This document shows, in pieces, positions 6,986-15,311 of a stretch of DNA of 25,599 nt. The notes below the pieces were generated by a model, which was not told where the DNA came from, searched no databases, and saw only the letters and a program-made list of their open reading frames with translations. The position numbers and the translations under genes were made by a program. The stretch covers positions 1 to 25,599 of the forward strand of contig JAVBTR010000067.1 of NCBI GenBank assembly GCA_031556065.1. Reading direction: 5' to 3'. How positions within the stretch are numbered: the first letter of the stretch is position 1; each line of letters begins with the position of its first letter. The stretch comes from JAVBTR01 sp031556065. Lineage in GTDB: Bacteria; Bacillota; Clostridia; Christensenellales; Aristaeellaceae.

Positions 6986-8134
6986 TTACAGCAGCACTTC
7001 ATACAATGCTTTAATCTCTGCCACGCTGGTATCCCTGGGGTTGCCGGGGCGGCAGGCATCGGCGAAGGCGCTTTCGGAAAGGAAATCCAAATCCTCTGCT
7101 TTGGCAATGCCCTTTAAATCCTTGGGGATGCCCACATCCAGGCTCAATTGCTGCACGGCGTTGACGGCTGCTTCACGAGCCTGTTCCCCAGTCATATTGG
7201 CAACACCGTCTACGCCCATGGCGGTCGCAATATCCCGGTATTTTTCGCCGGTGGCAATGGCGTTGTATTTCATAATGGTGGGCAGTAAAATAGCGTTGGC
7301 CACACCGTGGGGGGTATCGTAAACCGCGCCTAAGCTATGGGCCATGGAGTGCACAATGCCCAGACCCACATTGGAAAAGCCCATGCCTGCGATGTACTGA
7401 GCCAGGGCCATGCCCTCACGGCCAGCTTCTTCATTATTGACGGCAGCCCGCAGGTGCTTTGAGATCAGGCGGATGGCTTCTAAGTGGAACATGTCCGGCA
7501 TGCCCCAGGCGCCCTTGGTAATATAGCCTTCAATGGCGTGGGTCAAGGCATCCATACCGGTGGCAGCGGTAAGGCCTTTGGGCATGGTGCTCATCAAGTC
7601 CGGATCCACAATGGCCACTTCGGGAATATCGTTCACGTCTACGCAGACAAATTTACGTTTTTTCTGCACATCGGTGATCACGTAGTTAATGGTTACTTCC
7701 GCAGCGGTCCCGGCGGTGGTAGGCACGGCAATGGTGAACACTGCGTGATTCTTGGTTGGAGCAACGCCTTCCAGGCTGCGCACATCTTTATATTCCGGGT
7801 TGGAAATAATAATGCCGATGGCCTTGGCTGTATCGATGGAGGAGCCGCCACCAATGGTAACAATGCAATCGGCCCCGGAAGCCTTGTAAGCTGCTACCCC
7901 TGCCTGCACGTTTTCAATGGTGGGGTTGGGCTTGATGTCTGAAAAAATCACGTAGGGGAAAGAAGCCTTGTCCAGTACATCGGTGGCTTTTTTTACAACC
8001 CCAAACTTAATCAGGTCCGGATCGGAACAAACAAAGGCTTTTTTATAGCCCCGGGAGGTGAGTTCCGGAACCAGGTTTTCAATGGCTCCTTTGCCGTGAT
8101 GGGAAATGGTATTAAGTACAATACGTGCGCTCAT
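6986..8134 (-). CDS. fucO: Lactaldehyde reductase (L-1,2-propanediol oxidoreductase), iron-containing ADH
   Basis: 382 residues from the ATG at 8134, the same length as Escherichia coli FucO. It reduces L-lactaldehyde to L-1,2-propanediol with NADH in anaerobic fucose or rhamnose breakdown. The NAD-binding GGGSSIDTAK is at about 95-104. The stretch PTTAGTAAEVTINYVITD (138-155) and the following KFVCVDVNDIP are very close to E. coli FucO as I recall it. Predicted iron ligands are Asp195, His199, His262 and His276, matching Asp196/His200/His263/His277 of FucO. A longer frame reaches an in-frame TTG at 8152, but that overlaps the ribosome site AAGGAAG, so ATG 8134 is preferred. The gene has its own promoter and ends at a shared terminator. 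A broader role as a general propanediol dehydrogenase is possible. Confidence 0.88.
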   Translation of the reverse strand: MSARIVLNTISHHGKGAIENLVPELTSRGYKKAFVCSDPDLIKFGVVKKATDVLDKASFPYVIFSDIKPNPTIENVQAGVAAYKASGADCIVTIGGGSSIDTAKAIGIIISNPEYKDVRSLEGVAPTKNHAVFTIAVPTTAGTAAEVTINYVITDVQKKRKFVCVDVNDIPEVAIVDPDLMSTMPKGLTAATGMDALTHAIEGYITKGAWGMPDMFHLEAIRLISKHLRAAVNNEEAGREGMALAQYIAGMGFSNVGLGIVHSMAHSLGAVYDTPHGVANAILLPTIMKYNAIATGEKYRDIATAMGVDGVANMTGEQAREAAVNAVQQLSLDVGIPKDLKGIAKAEDLDFLSESAFADACRPGNPRDTSVAEIKALYEVLL

Positions 8135-8142
8135 GGGAAACA

Positions 8143-8149
8143 CTTCCTT
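8143..8149 (-). promoter_or_regulatory. Ribosome binding site deciding the fucO start
   Basis: AAGGAAG eight bases before ATG 8134. It lies inside the reading frame extension that begins at TTG 8152, which argues against that longer start. Confidence 0.7.
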
Positions 8150-8180
8150 CAATCTCTATTTTGTAAATACCGATTGACAT

Positions 8181-8210
8181 ATTATACCACGAAACGCAAA
8201 AATTTAGCAA
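8181..8210 (-). promoter_or_regulatory. fucO promoter
   Basis: On the minus strand, -35 TTGCTA (8205-8210), an 18-base spacer and a perfect -10 TATAAT (8181-8186). The expected 5' leader is about 40 bases. No obvious operator dyad overlaps it. Confidence 0.7.
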
Positions 8211-8239
8211 TCTGCCGCTCATTTGACAGGTTTGGCAGC

Positions 8240-8344
8240 CTAAATGACAGGCAATACCGCATCCACTCCGGATGAACGCATTACCAGTAAAACGACCATC
8301 GCAAAAAACCAAAGGGATACAAACAACATTTTTTTCATCTTCAT
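8240..8344 (-). CDS. Possible 34-residue single-span membrane peptide
   Basis: The 332-base gap between fucO and the histidine kinase holds a short minus-strand frame starting ATG-AAG-ATG at 8344 and ending in TAG. It encodes a lysine-rich start (MKMKKM), a hydrophobic stretch of about 17 residues (LFVSLWFFAMVVLLVM) and a short tail (RSSGVDAVLPVI). A ribosome site AAAGGA precedes the first ATG by four bases and the third codon ATG by ten. It lies between the kinase-operon terminator and the fucO promoter, and no clear promoter of its own is seen. It could be a small membrane protein, a leader peptide or a chance frame. A longer 89-residue frame covering the same bases in another register looks spurious. 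Confidence 0.35.
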   Translation of the reverse strand: MKMKKMLFVSLWFFAMVVLLVMRSSGVDAVLPVI

Positions 8345-8373
8345 CCGTTCCTTTCGTAAATAGCATGAATGGC

Positions 8374-8431
8374 AAAAACACATCGTTGTGAGAAGCTTCT
8401 ACCCATTAGACGCTTTAGCACAGCGATGTGT
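8374..8431 (-). terminator. Terminator of the GT2-DUF2304-tex-kinase operon
   Basis: On the minus strand, ACACATCGCTGTG (8419-8431) pairs with CACAACGATGTGT (8378-8390), 13 bp with one mismatch, and is followed directly by TTTTTGCC. The 28-base loop contains the self-complementary AGAAGCTTCT. It starts 36 bases after the kinase stop codon. Confidence 0.65.
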
Positions 8432-8466
8432 CTTGCTTTGGTATGATATTTTACAATTGTTTCAAT

Positions 8467-10899
8467 TTATTGGCTAAGGGCGCTTAAGATACTGGCGGCG
8501 GAAACAGGCTTGGCAATGTGGTCATCCATACCAGCCGCATGGCACATATCCACAGCTTCAGAAAACGCGTTGGCTGTCATGGCGATAATGCGGCTGTGGG
8601 TGCCCGTTTGCCTTTCATGGGCCCGAATAGCTCTGGTGGCCAAAAGGCCATCCATAACAGGCATCAGCATATCCATCAAAACGAAATCGAAGGGCCTTTG
8701 GGCGGCCTTAAAGGCTTCAAGCGCCTCCTGCCCATTGGCCGCGTCGGTGATTTGAAGGCCCTCATTTTCCAAAAAGGCATGAACGATCTGTCGGTTTAAT
8801 TCGATATCATCCACTAAAAGCAGGGTTTTACCCCGCAGGTCCGCTGCAGTGCCCGCTGGCAGCCGATCCCCCTGCGCTGGGATAACGCCGGCACAGGCTT
8901 CCAAAATGGCCAGAACATCCTTTTTAAATAAGGGTAATTGCACATGCCAACGGACAGGGAGGCTGGTTATAAGTCCGTTAAGGGCATTGCTTGAGAAGGA
9001 AGATATAATAGCAATGGGAACAGGCTGATGCTGGTGCTTTTTATATTCATCCAATGCCTGTATAACGTTTAAATCTCCCGTGGAAGCCAAGAGAAACACC
9101 ATATCGTAGGGGGCGCCTTCCTGTTCGGCTAAAAGCAAAAGTGCTTCGGCCTGGGCAGCGGTGGTGGCGTACTGGCAAGGAATCTGCCATTTTGCAAGCA
9201 TTTGGGGCAATACATCCGATTGCGAATCATTATTAGACAGGTAGAGAATTTTAAGCGCCCTGGTTTTTTCATGGGGCATAAAAGTAATGCTGTCCGGCGG
9301 CAAGGTTTCCATAACAACAGTAAAGGTGAAGGTGCTGCCTACGCCGGATTGGCTTTCTACCTGAAAATGGCCTTGCATTTGCTCCACAATGTGCTTGGAA
9401 ATGGACAACCCCAGCCCTGTTCCGCCAAACCGCCCGGCGATATCCCCGGCGGCCTGGCTAAAGGGTTTGAATAACCGGCCAAGCTGTTCGGAGGTCATAC
9501 CAATGCCGGAATCTTTTACCGCTATTTTTATCAGGACCTGGTTTTCGCACAGCATAACGCTTGAAAGGCTCATGGTAATGGTGGTCTCTTGGCCAGAAAA
9601 CTTAATAGCGTTGGAAAGGACGTTCATAATCACCTGTGAAAACCGCATTTCATCGCCTATGAGGTTTAATGGCACATCTGGCTCCACCTGAATATTTAAG
9701 TGCTGCTTTTTGGGGGCAGCCAGATAGGCTTCTATGCCTACCACCCGGTGCAGCGCATCTTCCAGGCTAAAGGGCTGGCGGTTAAGGGTCATGCTGCCGG
9801 ATTCGATTTTGGAAATGTCCAAAATATCGTTAATTACGCTTAGCAAATGCTCCGACGCGGTCCTGGCGGTGGTTAGGCACTCTTTTATTTGCGCGGTATC
9901 GCCGCTTGAAAGGGCGATATCGATCATGCCCATAATGGCGTTCATGGGCGTGCGGATTTCATGGCTCATGTTGGATAAAAACTGGGATTTGGCCGCATTG
10001 GCGTTGGAGGCTTCCAACATGGCGTCTTCCAATTGCTGCTGTCGGTCCCGTACCCCGAAGGCGCCGGAAATAACCCCTGCCGCCATTATAGAGAGGTTGA
10101 CCTGGTTCGGGCTCCAGTCGATATGCTGTTTAAGGGCCGCGAAGGTCATCAGGCCAATGATTTTTCCTTGGCTGTACAAGGGAATATACATTAAGCTTTT
10201 GGCACCCTCATCCGCTGCGGGGTTCTCCGTGTAAAGATTAAAGGTATCTGGGAACACCACATAAGGGGAGGAGCGCACCATATCAATAAGCGGCGCCCCC
10301 TCCGCTTCGGTGTAGCTATGCCCCAGGATGGAAGGAACCCAATCGGTTTTGCGGACCTCGAAATCTACAATAATATGATCGTTGTGGGTAATGAACAGGC
10401 AAATACGGTCGGCGTTGGAAAGCTTGGCCAATTGGTTTAAGCCATTGTTAATCAGCAGCTCAAAGGGGTTGGGCCTTGTAAAGGGCTCGGCGAAATCGAA
10501 CAGGAAGGCCCTGTCCCGAAGCTGCTCATCGGCAAGCTTCTGGCCCCGCTTAAGCTGCTTAACCGTGTCGGAAACGTCCATGGTCAAGCACAGCCGCGCG
10601 GGGATGCCATTATATTCTACCAGGCTTTCGTATACGTCGTAGTATTTTTTATGTACAGGGTTATAGTGGCATTTCACGCCGGGATCGGTTTCCAACTGTT
10701 GGTTGGAAACACATAATTCGCACCGCTGGTTAAGGCCGCAAAGGGCAATGTAGCATTTTTGCCCCAGCACCCAAGGGCCTATTGAATGAAACAGGTATTT
10801 GTTGCCATAGAGAATGTCGAAGGATTCGCGATCGACGATATAAACGGACATGTTAAGGGCCTCGTATGCGGCTGTCATTTCAGAAGTAATGCATTGCAT
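8467..10899 (-). CDS. Cytoplasmic hybrid sensor histidine kinase (PAS-like, GAF, HisKA, HATPase, two receivers)
   Basis: 810 residues with no signal peptide or clear membrane segment. Residues 10-115 form a PAS-like domain with a Cys-rich loop (Cys49, 54, 60, 63). A GAF-like domain spans about 135-285, and a coiled-coil linker leads to HisKA with SHEIRTP (His313). The HATPase has NVLSNAIKF (426-434), DSGIGM (463-468) and GGTGLGL (492-498). A first receiver (about 549-665) looks degenerate, lacking the usual acidic pocket and phospho-Asp context. The second (692-808) is intact: DD at 697-698, phospho-acceptor Asp743 in LMDMLMPVMDG, TAN at 775-777 and Lys797. The start has a strong AGGAGGG. It is the last gene of the tex operon, 25 bases after tex. 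It has no output domain, so the partner is elsewhere; the stimulus is unknown. Confidence 0.9.
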   Translation of the reverse strand: MQCITSEMTAAYEALNMSVYIVDRESFDILYGNKYLFHSIGPWVLGQKCYIALCGLNQRCELCVSNQQLETDPGVKCHYNPVHKKYYDVYESLVEYNGIPARLCLTMDVSDTVKQLKRGQKLADEQLRDRAFLFDFAEPFTRPNPFELLINNGLNQLAKLSNADRICLFITHNDHIIVDFEVRKTDWVPSILGHSYTEAEGAPLIDMVRSSPYVVFPDTFNLYTENPAADEGAKSLMYIPLYSQGKIIGLMTFAALKQHIDWSPNQVNLSIMAAGVISGAFGVRDRQQQLEDAMLEASNANAAKSQFLSNMSHEIRTPMNAIMGMIDIALSSGDTAQIKECLTTARTASEHLLSVINDILDISKIESGSMTLNRQPFSLEDALHRVVGIEAYLAAPKKQHLNIQVEPDVPLNLIGDEMRFSQVIMNVLSNAIKFSGQETTITMSLSSVMLCENQVLIKIAVKDSGIGMTSEQLGRLFKPFSQAAGDIAGRFGGTGLGLSISKHIVEQMQGHFQVESQSGVGSTFTFTVVMETLPPDSITFMPHEKTRALKILYLSNNDSQSDVLPQMLAKWQIPCQYATTAAQAEALLLLAEQEGAPYDMVFLLASTGDLNVIQALDEYKKHQHQPVPIAIISSFSSNALNGLITSLPVRWHVQLPLFKKDVLAILEACAGVIPAQGDRLPAGTAADLRGKTLLLVDDIELNRQIVHAFLENEGLQITDAANGQEALEAFKAAQRPFDFVLMDMLMPVMDGLLATRAIRAHERQTGTHSRIIAMTANAFSEAVDMCHAAGMDDHIAKPVSAASILSALSQ

Positions 10900-10924
10900 G
10901 TTTTTGCCCTCCTAATTCCGTCGT

Positions 10925-13078
10925 TTACGGCTGCGTCGGCAGCATGGTCAGAGAAATGCGGCCTTTCTTTTCATCTACTTCGATTACCCACACACTTATA
11001 ACGTCCCCCACCTTAACCACTTCATTGGGGTGGCGGATAAAGCGGTTGGCCATGCGGGAAATATGCACAAGGCCATCCTGGTGTACGCCGATATCCACAA
11101 AGGCGCCAAAATCGATCACGTTGCGCACCGTACCGGTTAATTCCATACCGGGCTTTAAATCCTTCATGTCTAGCACATCGGAACGCAGCACAGGAGCGGG
11201 TAGCTCGTCGCGAGGGTCCCGGCCTGGCTTTTGCAGTTCCAGAATAATATCGTTTAGCGTAGGGAGGCCAATTTCCAAGGCCTTGGCCAGGGTTTGAAGC
11301 CCCTGGTCGTCGGCCCGGGCTTTTAAATCCTTTAGGTTGCCCGATTTAATATCCTTTAAGGAATAAGAAAGCTTTTCCAAAAGGGCTTCGGCGGCCTTAT
11401 AGCTTTCCGGGTGAACAGCGGTAGCGTCCAGGGGGTTTTTGCTATCGTTTAAGCGCAGGAAGCCGGCACACTGTTCAAAGGCTTTGGGCCCCAGCTTGGA
11501 TACTTTTTTCAGCTCATTTCGGCTTTTAAAGCCGTTTTCATCCCGGTAGGCTACAATGTTTTTCGCCAGTTGGGGACCAATGCCCGCCACATGGGTCAGC
11601 AGCTGGGCGGAAGCGGTGGAAAGCTCTACCCCAACGGAGTTTACGCAGCCTTCAACCACCCCATCCAGGGCCCCTTCCAGCTCGGCTTCTTTTAAATCGT
11701 GCTGGTATTGCCCAACGCCAATGGCCTTGGGGTCGATTTTCACCAGTTCCGCCAGCGGATCTTGCATGCGGCGCGCAATGGAAACGGCGCTGCGCAGGGA
11801 CACATCGTAATCGGGGAATTCCTCCGCTGCCAATTTGGAAGCGGAATACACTGAGGCCCCCGCCTCGCTGACGATCATGTAATGAACCCCTTCCATGGGC
11901 TTGATAACGGAGGCGATAAAGCTTTCTGCTTCCCGGGAGGCGGTGCCGTTGCCAATGGCCACGGCGGTAACCCCATGGTGCTTAATCATCTTGGTTATTT
12001 GGGCGAAGGCCTGCTCTTTTAAATAGGTCTGGCCGGGAATGGTGAAATGACCTACCCCCGTTTCAAGCACCTTGCCGTTTTCATCCACCACCGCCAGCTT
12101 GCAGCCGGTACGAAAGCCTGGGTCCACCCCCAAAGTCACCTTGCCCTTTACGGGCCGCTGCATAAGCAGTTGGCGCAGGTTGTCTGCAAACACATGGATG
12201 GCGGCGGACTGGGCCTTATCGGTAAGCTCCGTGCGCAGTTCACGCTCGGCAGAGGGCTGGATCAGCCTATCCCAAGCATCCTCTGCGGCCAATTGCACCT
12301 GAGACGCCGTGGACGAGCCGTCCTTTACAAAGCTATCGTGAATAACACGGCCAATGCGGGCGTCGTCCTGCTCCACGGCCACTTTTAAAAATTCCTCTTT
12401 TTCTCCCCGGTTTACAGCCAGAATCCGGTGGCCCGGCATTCTAATGGCAGGCTCCTGGTAATCGTAATACTGGGTGTAAACGCTGTCTTCTTCCTTGGCC
12501 TTTTTTGTAACGAGCTTGCCGCTGACCCGCATCAGCTTTCTTATTTCGCCCCGGAGGTCTGCGTCGTCACTCATCATTTCCGCCAGAATATCCCGGGCTC
12601 CTTGCAGGGCGGCCTGGGCATCGGGCACTTCTTTTTCTTCCGACACATATTCCATGGCCAGTTCTTCCGGGGAAAGCCCCTGGGGCTTTTGCATGAGCAA
12701 TTTAAAGGCCAAGGGTTCCAAGCCACGTTCCTTGGCCATGGTGGCCCGAGTGCGGCGCTTGGGCTTATAAGGCCTGTAGATGTCTTCTAATTCGGATAAG
12801 GTCTTGGCGTTTTCCAGCTTGGCGGTTAATTCTTCTGTTAAAACCCCTTGGGTTTCAAGGGATTGGGCAATTTCCCCCTTGCGCTTTTCAAAGCCGCGTA
12901 GGTAATTCAGTCGTTCAAAAAGATCCCGCAGAACCTGGTCGTCCAGGCCCCCGGTTACTTCCTTACGGTAGCGGGCAATAAAAGGGATGGTGTTACCTTC
13001 GTCGATCAGGGCAATGGTTTTTTCCAGCTGAGATTGAGGCAGTTTTGTTTCCAGAGCCAGTTGCTTAATAATATCCAT
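10925..13078 (-). CDS. tex: Tex family RNA-binding transcription accessory protein
   Basis: 717 residues, a typical Tex length. The N-terminal helical region (IPFIARYRKEVTGGLDDQ near residue 32) leads to a YqgF/RuvX-like nuclease fold with LGVDPGFRTGCKLAVVD, then helix-hairpin-helix motifs around VAGIGPQLAKNIVAYRD, and a C-terminal S1 RNA-binding domain (about 644-712). Tex proteins bind nucleic acid and the transcription machinery; the exact role in this organism is not known. The ATG directly abuts the TAA of the DUF2304 gene, and an AAGGA site lies in that gene's end, so the two are probably co-translated. It is third in an operon of GT2, DUF2304, tex and the hybrid kinase. Confidence 0.95.
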   Translation of the reverse strand: MDIIKQLALETKLPQSQLEKTIALIDEGNTIPFIARYRKEVTGGLDDQVLRDLFERLNYLRGFEKRKGEIAQSLETQGVLTEELTAKLENAKTLSELEDIYRPYKPKRRTRATMAKERGLEPLAFKLLMQKPQGLSPEELAMEYVSEEKEVPDAQAALQGARDILAEMMSDDADLRGEIRKLMRVSGKLVTKKAKEEDSVYTQYYDYQEPAIRMPGHRILAVNRGEKEEFLKVAVEQDDARIGRVIHDSFVKDGSSTASQVQLAAEDAWDRLIQPSAERELRTELTDKAQSAAIHVFADNLRQLLMQRPVKGKVTLGVDPGFRTGCKLAVVDENGKVLETGVGHFTIPGQTYLKEQAFAQITKMIKHHGVTAVAIGNGTASREAESFIASVIKPMEGVHYMIVSEAGASVYSASKLAAEEFPDYDVSLRSAVSIARRMQDPLAELVKIDPKAIGVGQYQHDLKEAELEGALDGVVEGCVNSVGVELSTASAQLLTHVAGIGPQLAKNIVAYRDENGFKSRNELKKVSKLGPKAFEQCAGFLRLNDSKNPLDATAVHPESYKAAEALLEKLSYSLKDIKSGNLKDLKARADDQGLQTLAKALEIGLPTLNDIILELQKPGRDPRDELPAPVLRSDVLDMKDLKPGMELTGTVRNVIDFGAFVDIGVHQDGLVHISRMANRFIRHPNEVVKVGDVISVWVIEVDEKKGRISLTMLPTQP

Positions 13079-13420
13079 TTACTTATCTTCATCCTTTTCC
13101 TTAATGGCGATATGCTGGGTGAGGGCGGTGATCTGCTCGTTCATTTTGGAAAGCTTCACCGTTAAAGAGAACAAGCGGATGATCAATATAAAGATCACAA
13201 AAAGAAAAACAAGGTTGGCCGGGGAGATAATGCCGATGACTTTCGCTGCCCAGGACACGATGCCCGGGAACAGGGCGATTATTACCAGTAGGCCGCTGAA
13301 CAGGGACCAGAAAATGGCATAATCGATCTGCAAGCGGTTTTTGCGGATTTTAAACAGAAAATAGGCCATGGTTATAAGGGCAGCGGCCAAAAGAGCAAGG
13401 CGTAAAGGCCAATCCATCAT
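13079..13420 (-). CDS. DUF2304 small membrane protein
   Basis: 113 residues with three predicted membrane segments (about 6-23, 36-56, 66-86) and a charged, coiled-coil-like C-terminal tail ending in KEKDEDK. The pattern fits DUF2304 proteins, often encoded next to a dolichyl-phosphate-mannose-synthase-like family 2 glycosyltransferase, as here. Its ATG overlaps the TGA of the glycosyltransferase gene in an ATGA arrangement, so the two are coupled. It may anchor or assist the enzyme at the membrane; that is inferred from the pairing. Confidence 0.8.
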   Translation of the reverse strand: MMDWPLRLALLAAALITMAYFLFKIRKNRLQIDYAIFWSLFSGLLVIIALFPGIVSWAAKVIGIISPANLVFLFVIFILIIRLFSLTVKLSKMNEQITALTQHIAIKEKDEDK

Positions 13421-14145
13421 AAGGCAATGCCCTCCTTCTGGGGTTCGGTGTGAAGGGGCTTCATGCCCCGAAAGGGTTGCACGATCAGAATGGAAACGAA
13501 CATTTTCAGCATGTATTTCATGGAACCAAAGGCGTTTAAATAACTGACTCCGGCCATCCGTTCATCCATAACTACCTGGGTTTCTTTAACGATAGCCCCC
13601 CGCTTGATCAGATAGCTGATGGTATCCGGCTCCGGCGGATGATTGATTTCTGTTGCGTATTCATGGATCAGAAGCTTATTGTAGGCCCGCAAACCACTGG
13701 TAGGGTCCGTTAAGCGGACACCTGTGGCAAGACGAATGGCGAAGGATATCATGCGGCTTCCCAGCATGCGCAGGGTCAGGGGCTTCTTTTCGGAAACGAA
13801 CCGGCTGCCGCAAGCCACATCAGCGCCCTGGGCCAATAATGAAACCAGGTCTTTTAAGTATTCAGGCCGGTGCTGGCCATCCCCGTCGAACTGGACGGCA
13901 GCGTCGTAATCGTGCAAATAAGCGTAGCGCATGCCTGTGGCAAACGCTCCGGCTAGGCCTAAATTCACAGGCAGGTCCACCAGCGAAAAGCCGTTTTCGC
14001 GACAAATCTTGGCGGTGTTATCCCTGCTGCCATCGTTGATGACGATATAATCCATCTCCGGGCAGGCTTTGATAAACGTTTCCACTACCCTTTGAATATT
14101 GCCGCTTTCATTATAGGCAGGTATCATGACCAGTGTTTTCAACAA
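13417..14145 (-). CDS. Family 2 glycosyltransferase (dolichyl-phosphate mannose synthase-like)
   Basis: 242 residues with a GT-A fold. LVMIPAYNESGN lies at the N terminus, then IVINDGSRDNT (35-45), the metal-binding DGD at 87-89 in QFDGDGQH, and a DPTSGLRAYNK segment after residue 165. There is no multi-span C-terminal domain, which fits a polyprenyl-phosphate sugar transferase acting with a separate membrane partner (the overlapping DUF2304 gene). The sugar and acceptor cannot be read from the sequence; a role in wall or surface polysaccharide is likely. The start is a TTG (14145, or TTG 14142 just after it) with GAGGAGG six bases upstream. The first ATG lies inside the conserved N-terminal motif and is too late. 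It is the first gene of the tex operon. Confidence 0.9.
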   Translation of the reverse strand: MLKTLVMIPAYNESGNIQRVVETFIKACPEMDYIVINDGSRDNTAKICRENGFSLVDLPVNLGLAGAFATGMRYAYLHDYDAAVQFDGDGQHRPEYLKDLVSLLAQGADVACGSRFVSEKKPLTLRMLGSRMISFAIRLATGVRLTDPTSGLRAYNKLLIHEYATEINHPPEPDTISYLIKRGAIVKETQVVMDERMAGVSYLNAFGSMKYMLKMFVSILIVQPFRGMKPLHTEPQKEGIAL

Positions 14146-14151
14146 GAAAAG

Positions 14152-14158
14152 CCTCCTC
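14152..14158 (-). promoter_or_regulatory. Ribosome binding site deciding the GT2 TTG start
   Basis: GAGGAGG six bases before TTG 14145 on the minus strand. The strong site supports a non-ATG start, since the next ATG would truncate the conserved nucleotide-sugar motif. Confidence 0.75.
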
Positions 14159-14177
14159 GTTGTGTGCTATCCAATAT

Positions 14178-14206
14178 AGTATACAGAATCGATCCGGTAA
14201 AGACAA
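14178..14206 (-). promoter_or_regulatory. Promoter of the GT2-DUF2304-tex-kinase operon
   Basis: On the minus strand, -35 TTGTCT (14201-14206), a 17-base spacer and -10 TATACT (14178-14183). It diverges from the capA-like promoter, with nine bases between the two -35 boxes. Confidence 0.75.
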
Positions 14207-14215
14207 GCGGTTTAT

Positions 14216-14244
14216 TTGCTTTACGAACCATGCAATGGTATAAT
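14216..14244 (+). promoter_or_regulatory. Promoter of the CapA-like gene
   Basis: -35 TTGCTT (14216-14221), a 17-base spacer and a perfect -10 TATAAT (14239-14244). It is followed by a GGAGA ribosome site (14266-14270) and ATG at 14277. Confidence 0.75.
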
Positions 14245-14276
14245 TGCCTTAACTTTAACGAAGACGGAGAAGACCT

Positions 14277-15311
14277 ATGAAAAAGACGTTTTTGCTTGTG
14301 CTGATTCTGGTTTTGCTTTTGCCCGCCATGGCTTGCGCCACCACCTTGACTCTGACCTTCGGGGGGGATTGTACCCTGGGGGCAGACGCACCTTATTTTA
14401 ACAATAAAACCGCTTATCCGGCTATCATCGAAAAAAACGGCATGGATTACCCCTTTAAAAACATGCTTGCCCTTTTTCAAAACGACGATCTGACCATGGT
14501 GAACCTGGAGGGCGTTTTGAAGGACGATAAAACCGATATGAAAAAGGGAGTGCCCTATCATTTTAGGGGCCCTACGGCTTATACCGAGATTCTGACCCGG
14601 GCCTCCATTGAGGCGGTGAACCTTGGCAATAACCACACCAAGGATTTCGGAGACAGCGGTCTTGCTTCCACCAAGGAAGCCCTGGCGGCTGCCGGTGTGG
14701 GCTACTGCATCGACCGGGATATTTACTATTATGAAAAAGACGGCATCAAGATAGCGGTGTTGGGTTTTTACTACGCCCACTATAACATGAACAGGGATTG
14801 GGTGGCACAGGCTTTGCCGGAGCTTAAGCAAAGCCATGAAGTGGATTTCATTGTGGTGCATTTGCACGCCGGGGAAGAGTATTCTAACACCCATTCGAGA
14901 AACGCCCAATCTGTAGCCCGGAAACTGATCGACCTGGGGGCGGACTTGATTATCGGCCATCATCCCCATGTACTCCAGGGGATGGAGGTCTACAAAAACC
15001 GTACTATTATTTATTCCCTGGGCAATTTCTCCTTTGGCGGCACCCGCACACCTAAAAAAGCCACCCTTCCCACAGTGGTGGCTCAGTTTAAAATTGAATT
15101 CGAGGGCAAAGACTATCAATCCCAGCAGCTGACCTTATACCCTGCTCGCTGCACTGGCTACGATAACGATACCGTCTTCCAGCCTGTGTTGGTTACCGGA
15201 ACGGAGGCTGAAAAGGTCATGGGCATTATTCAAAAGGATACCAAGTTTACCTTGAATCCCTTTATAGAAGGCCAGGGTGCTGTGCAGGAAGCTATACCAG
15301 CCGCAGATTAG
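14277..15311 (+). CDS. Secreted CapA-family metallophosphatase-like protein
   Basis: 344 residues. The signal peptide is MKKT plus a long leucine-rich core, with likely cleavage after ACA at about residue 21; no lipobox is seen. The mature protein follows the PGA_cap (CapA) calcineurin-like pattern: TFGGDCTLG with Asp31, NLEGVL (76-81), LGNNHTKDFG (116-125), HLHAGEEY (195-202), GHHPHVLQG (227-235) and YSLGNFSFGG (246-255). These are predicted metal-binding and active-site stretches. Relatives take part in poly-gamma-glutamate or capsule work, but no capB/capC-type synthesis genes are nearby, so a general extracellular hydrolase role is equally possible. It has its own promoter, diverges from the glycosyltransferase operon, and its last 20 bases overlap the 3' end of tsaD on the other strand. 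Confidence 0.85.
   Translation: MKKTFLLVLILVLLLPAMACATTLTLTFGGDCTLGADAPYFNNKTAYPAIIEKNGMDYPFKNMLALFQNDDLTMVNLEGVLKDDKTDMKKGVPYHFRGPTAYTEILTRASIEAVNLGNNHTKDFGDSGLASTKEALAAAGVGYCIDRDIYYYEKDGIKIAVLGFYYAHYNMNRDWVAQALPELKQSHEVDFIVVHLHAGEEYSNTHSRNAQSVARKLIDLGADLIIGHHPHVLQGMEVYKNRTIIYSLGNFSFGGTRTPKKATLPTVVAQFKIEFEGKDYQSQQLTLYPARCTGYDNDTVFQPVLVTGTEAEKVMGIIQKDTKFTLNPFIEGQGAVQEAIPAAD

Noticed and set aside
8135..8152. TTG start giving fucO six more residues
   Set aside because: The extension contains the AAGGAAG ribosome site of the downstream ATG, and that ATG gives the expected family length.
8112..8381. 89-residue minus-strand frame
   Set aside because: It overlaps the fucO promoter and ribosome site, has no recognisable domain, and covers the better 34-residue frame in another register.
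14139..15119. 326-residue minus-strand frame
   Set aside because: It is antisense to the CapA-like gene and runs across both divergent promoters; no family motifs are seen.
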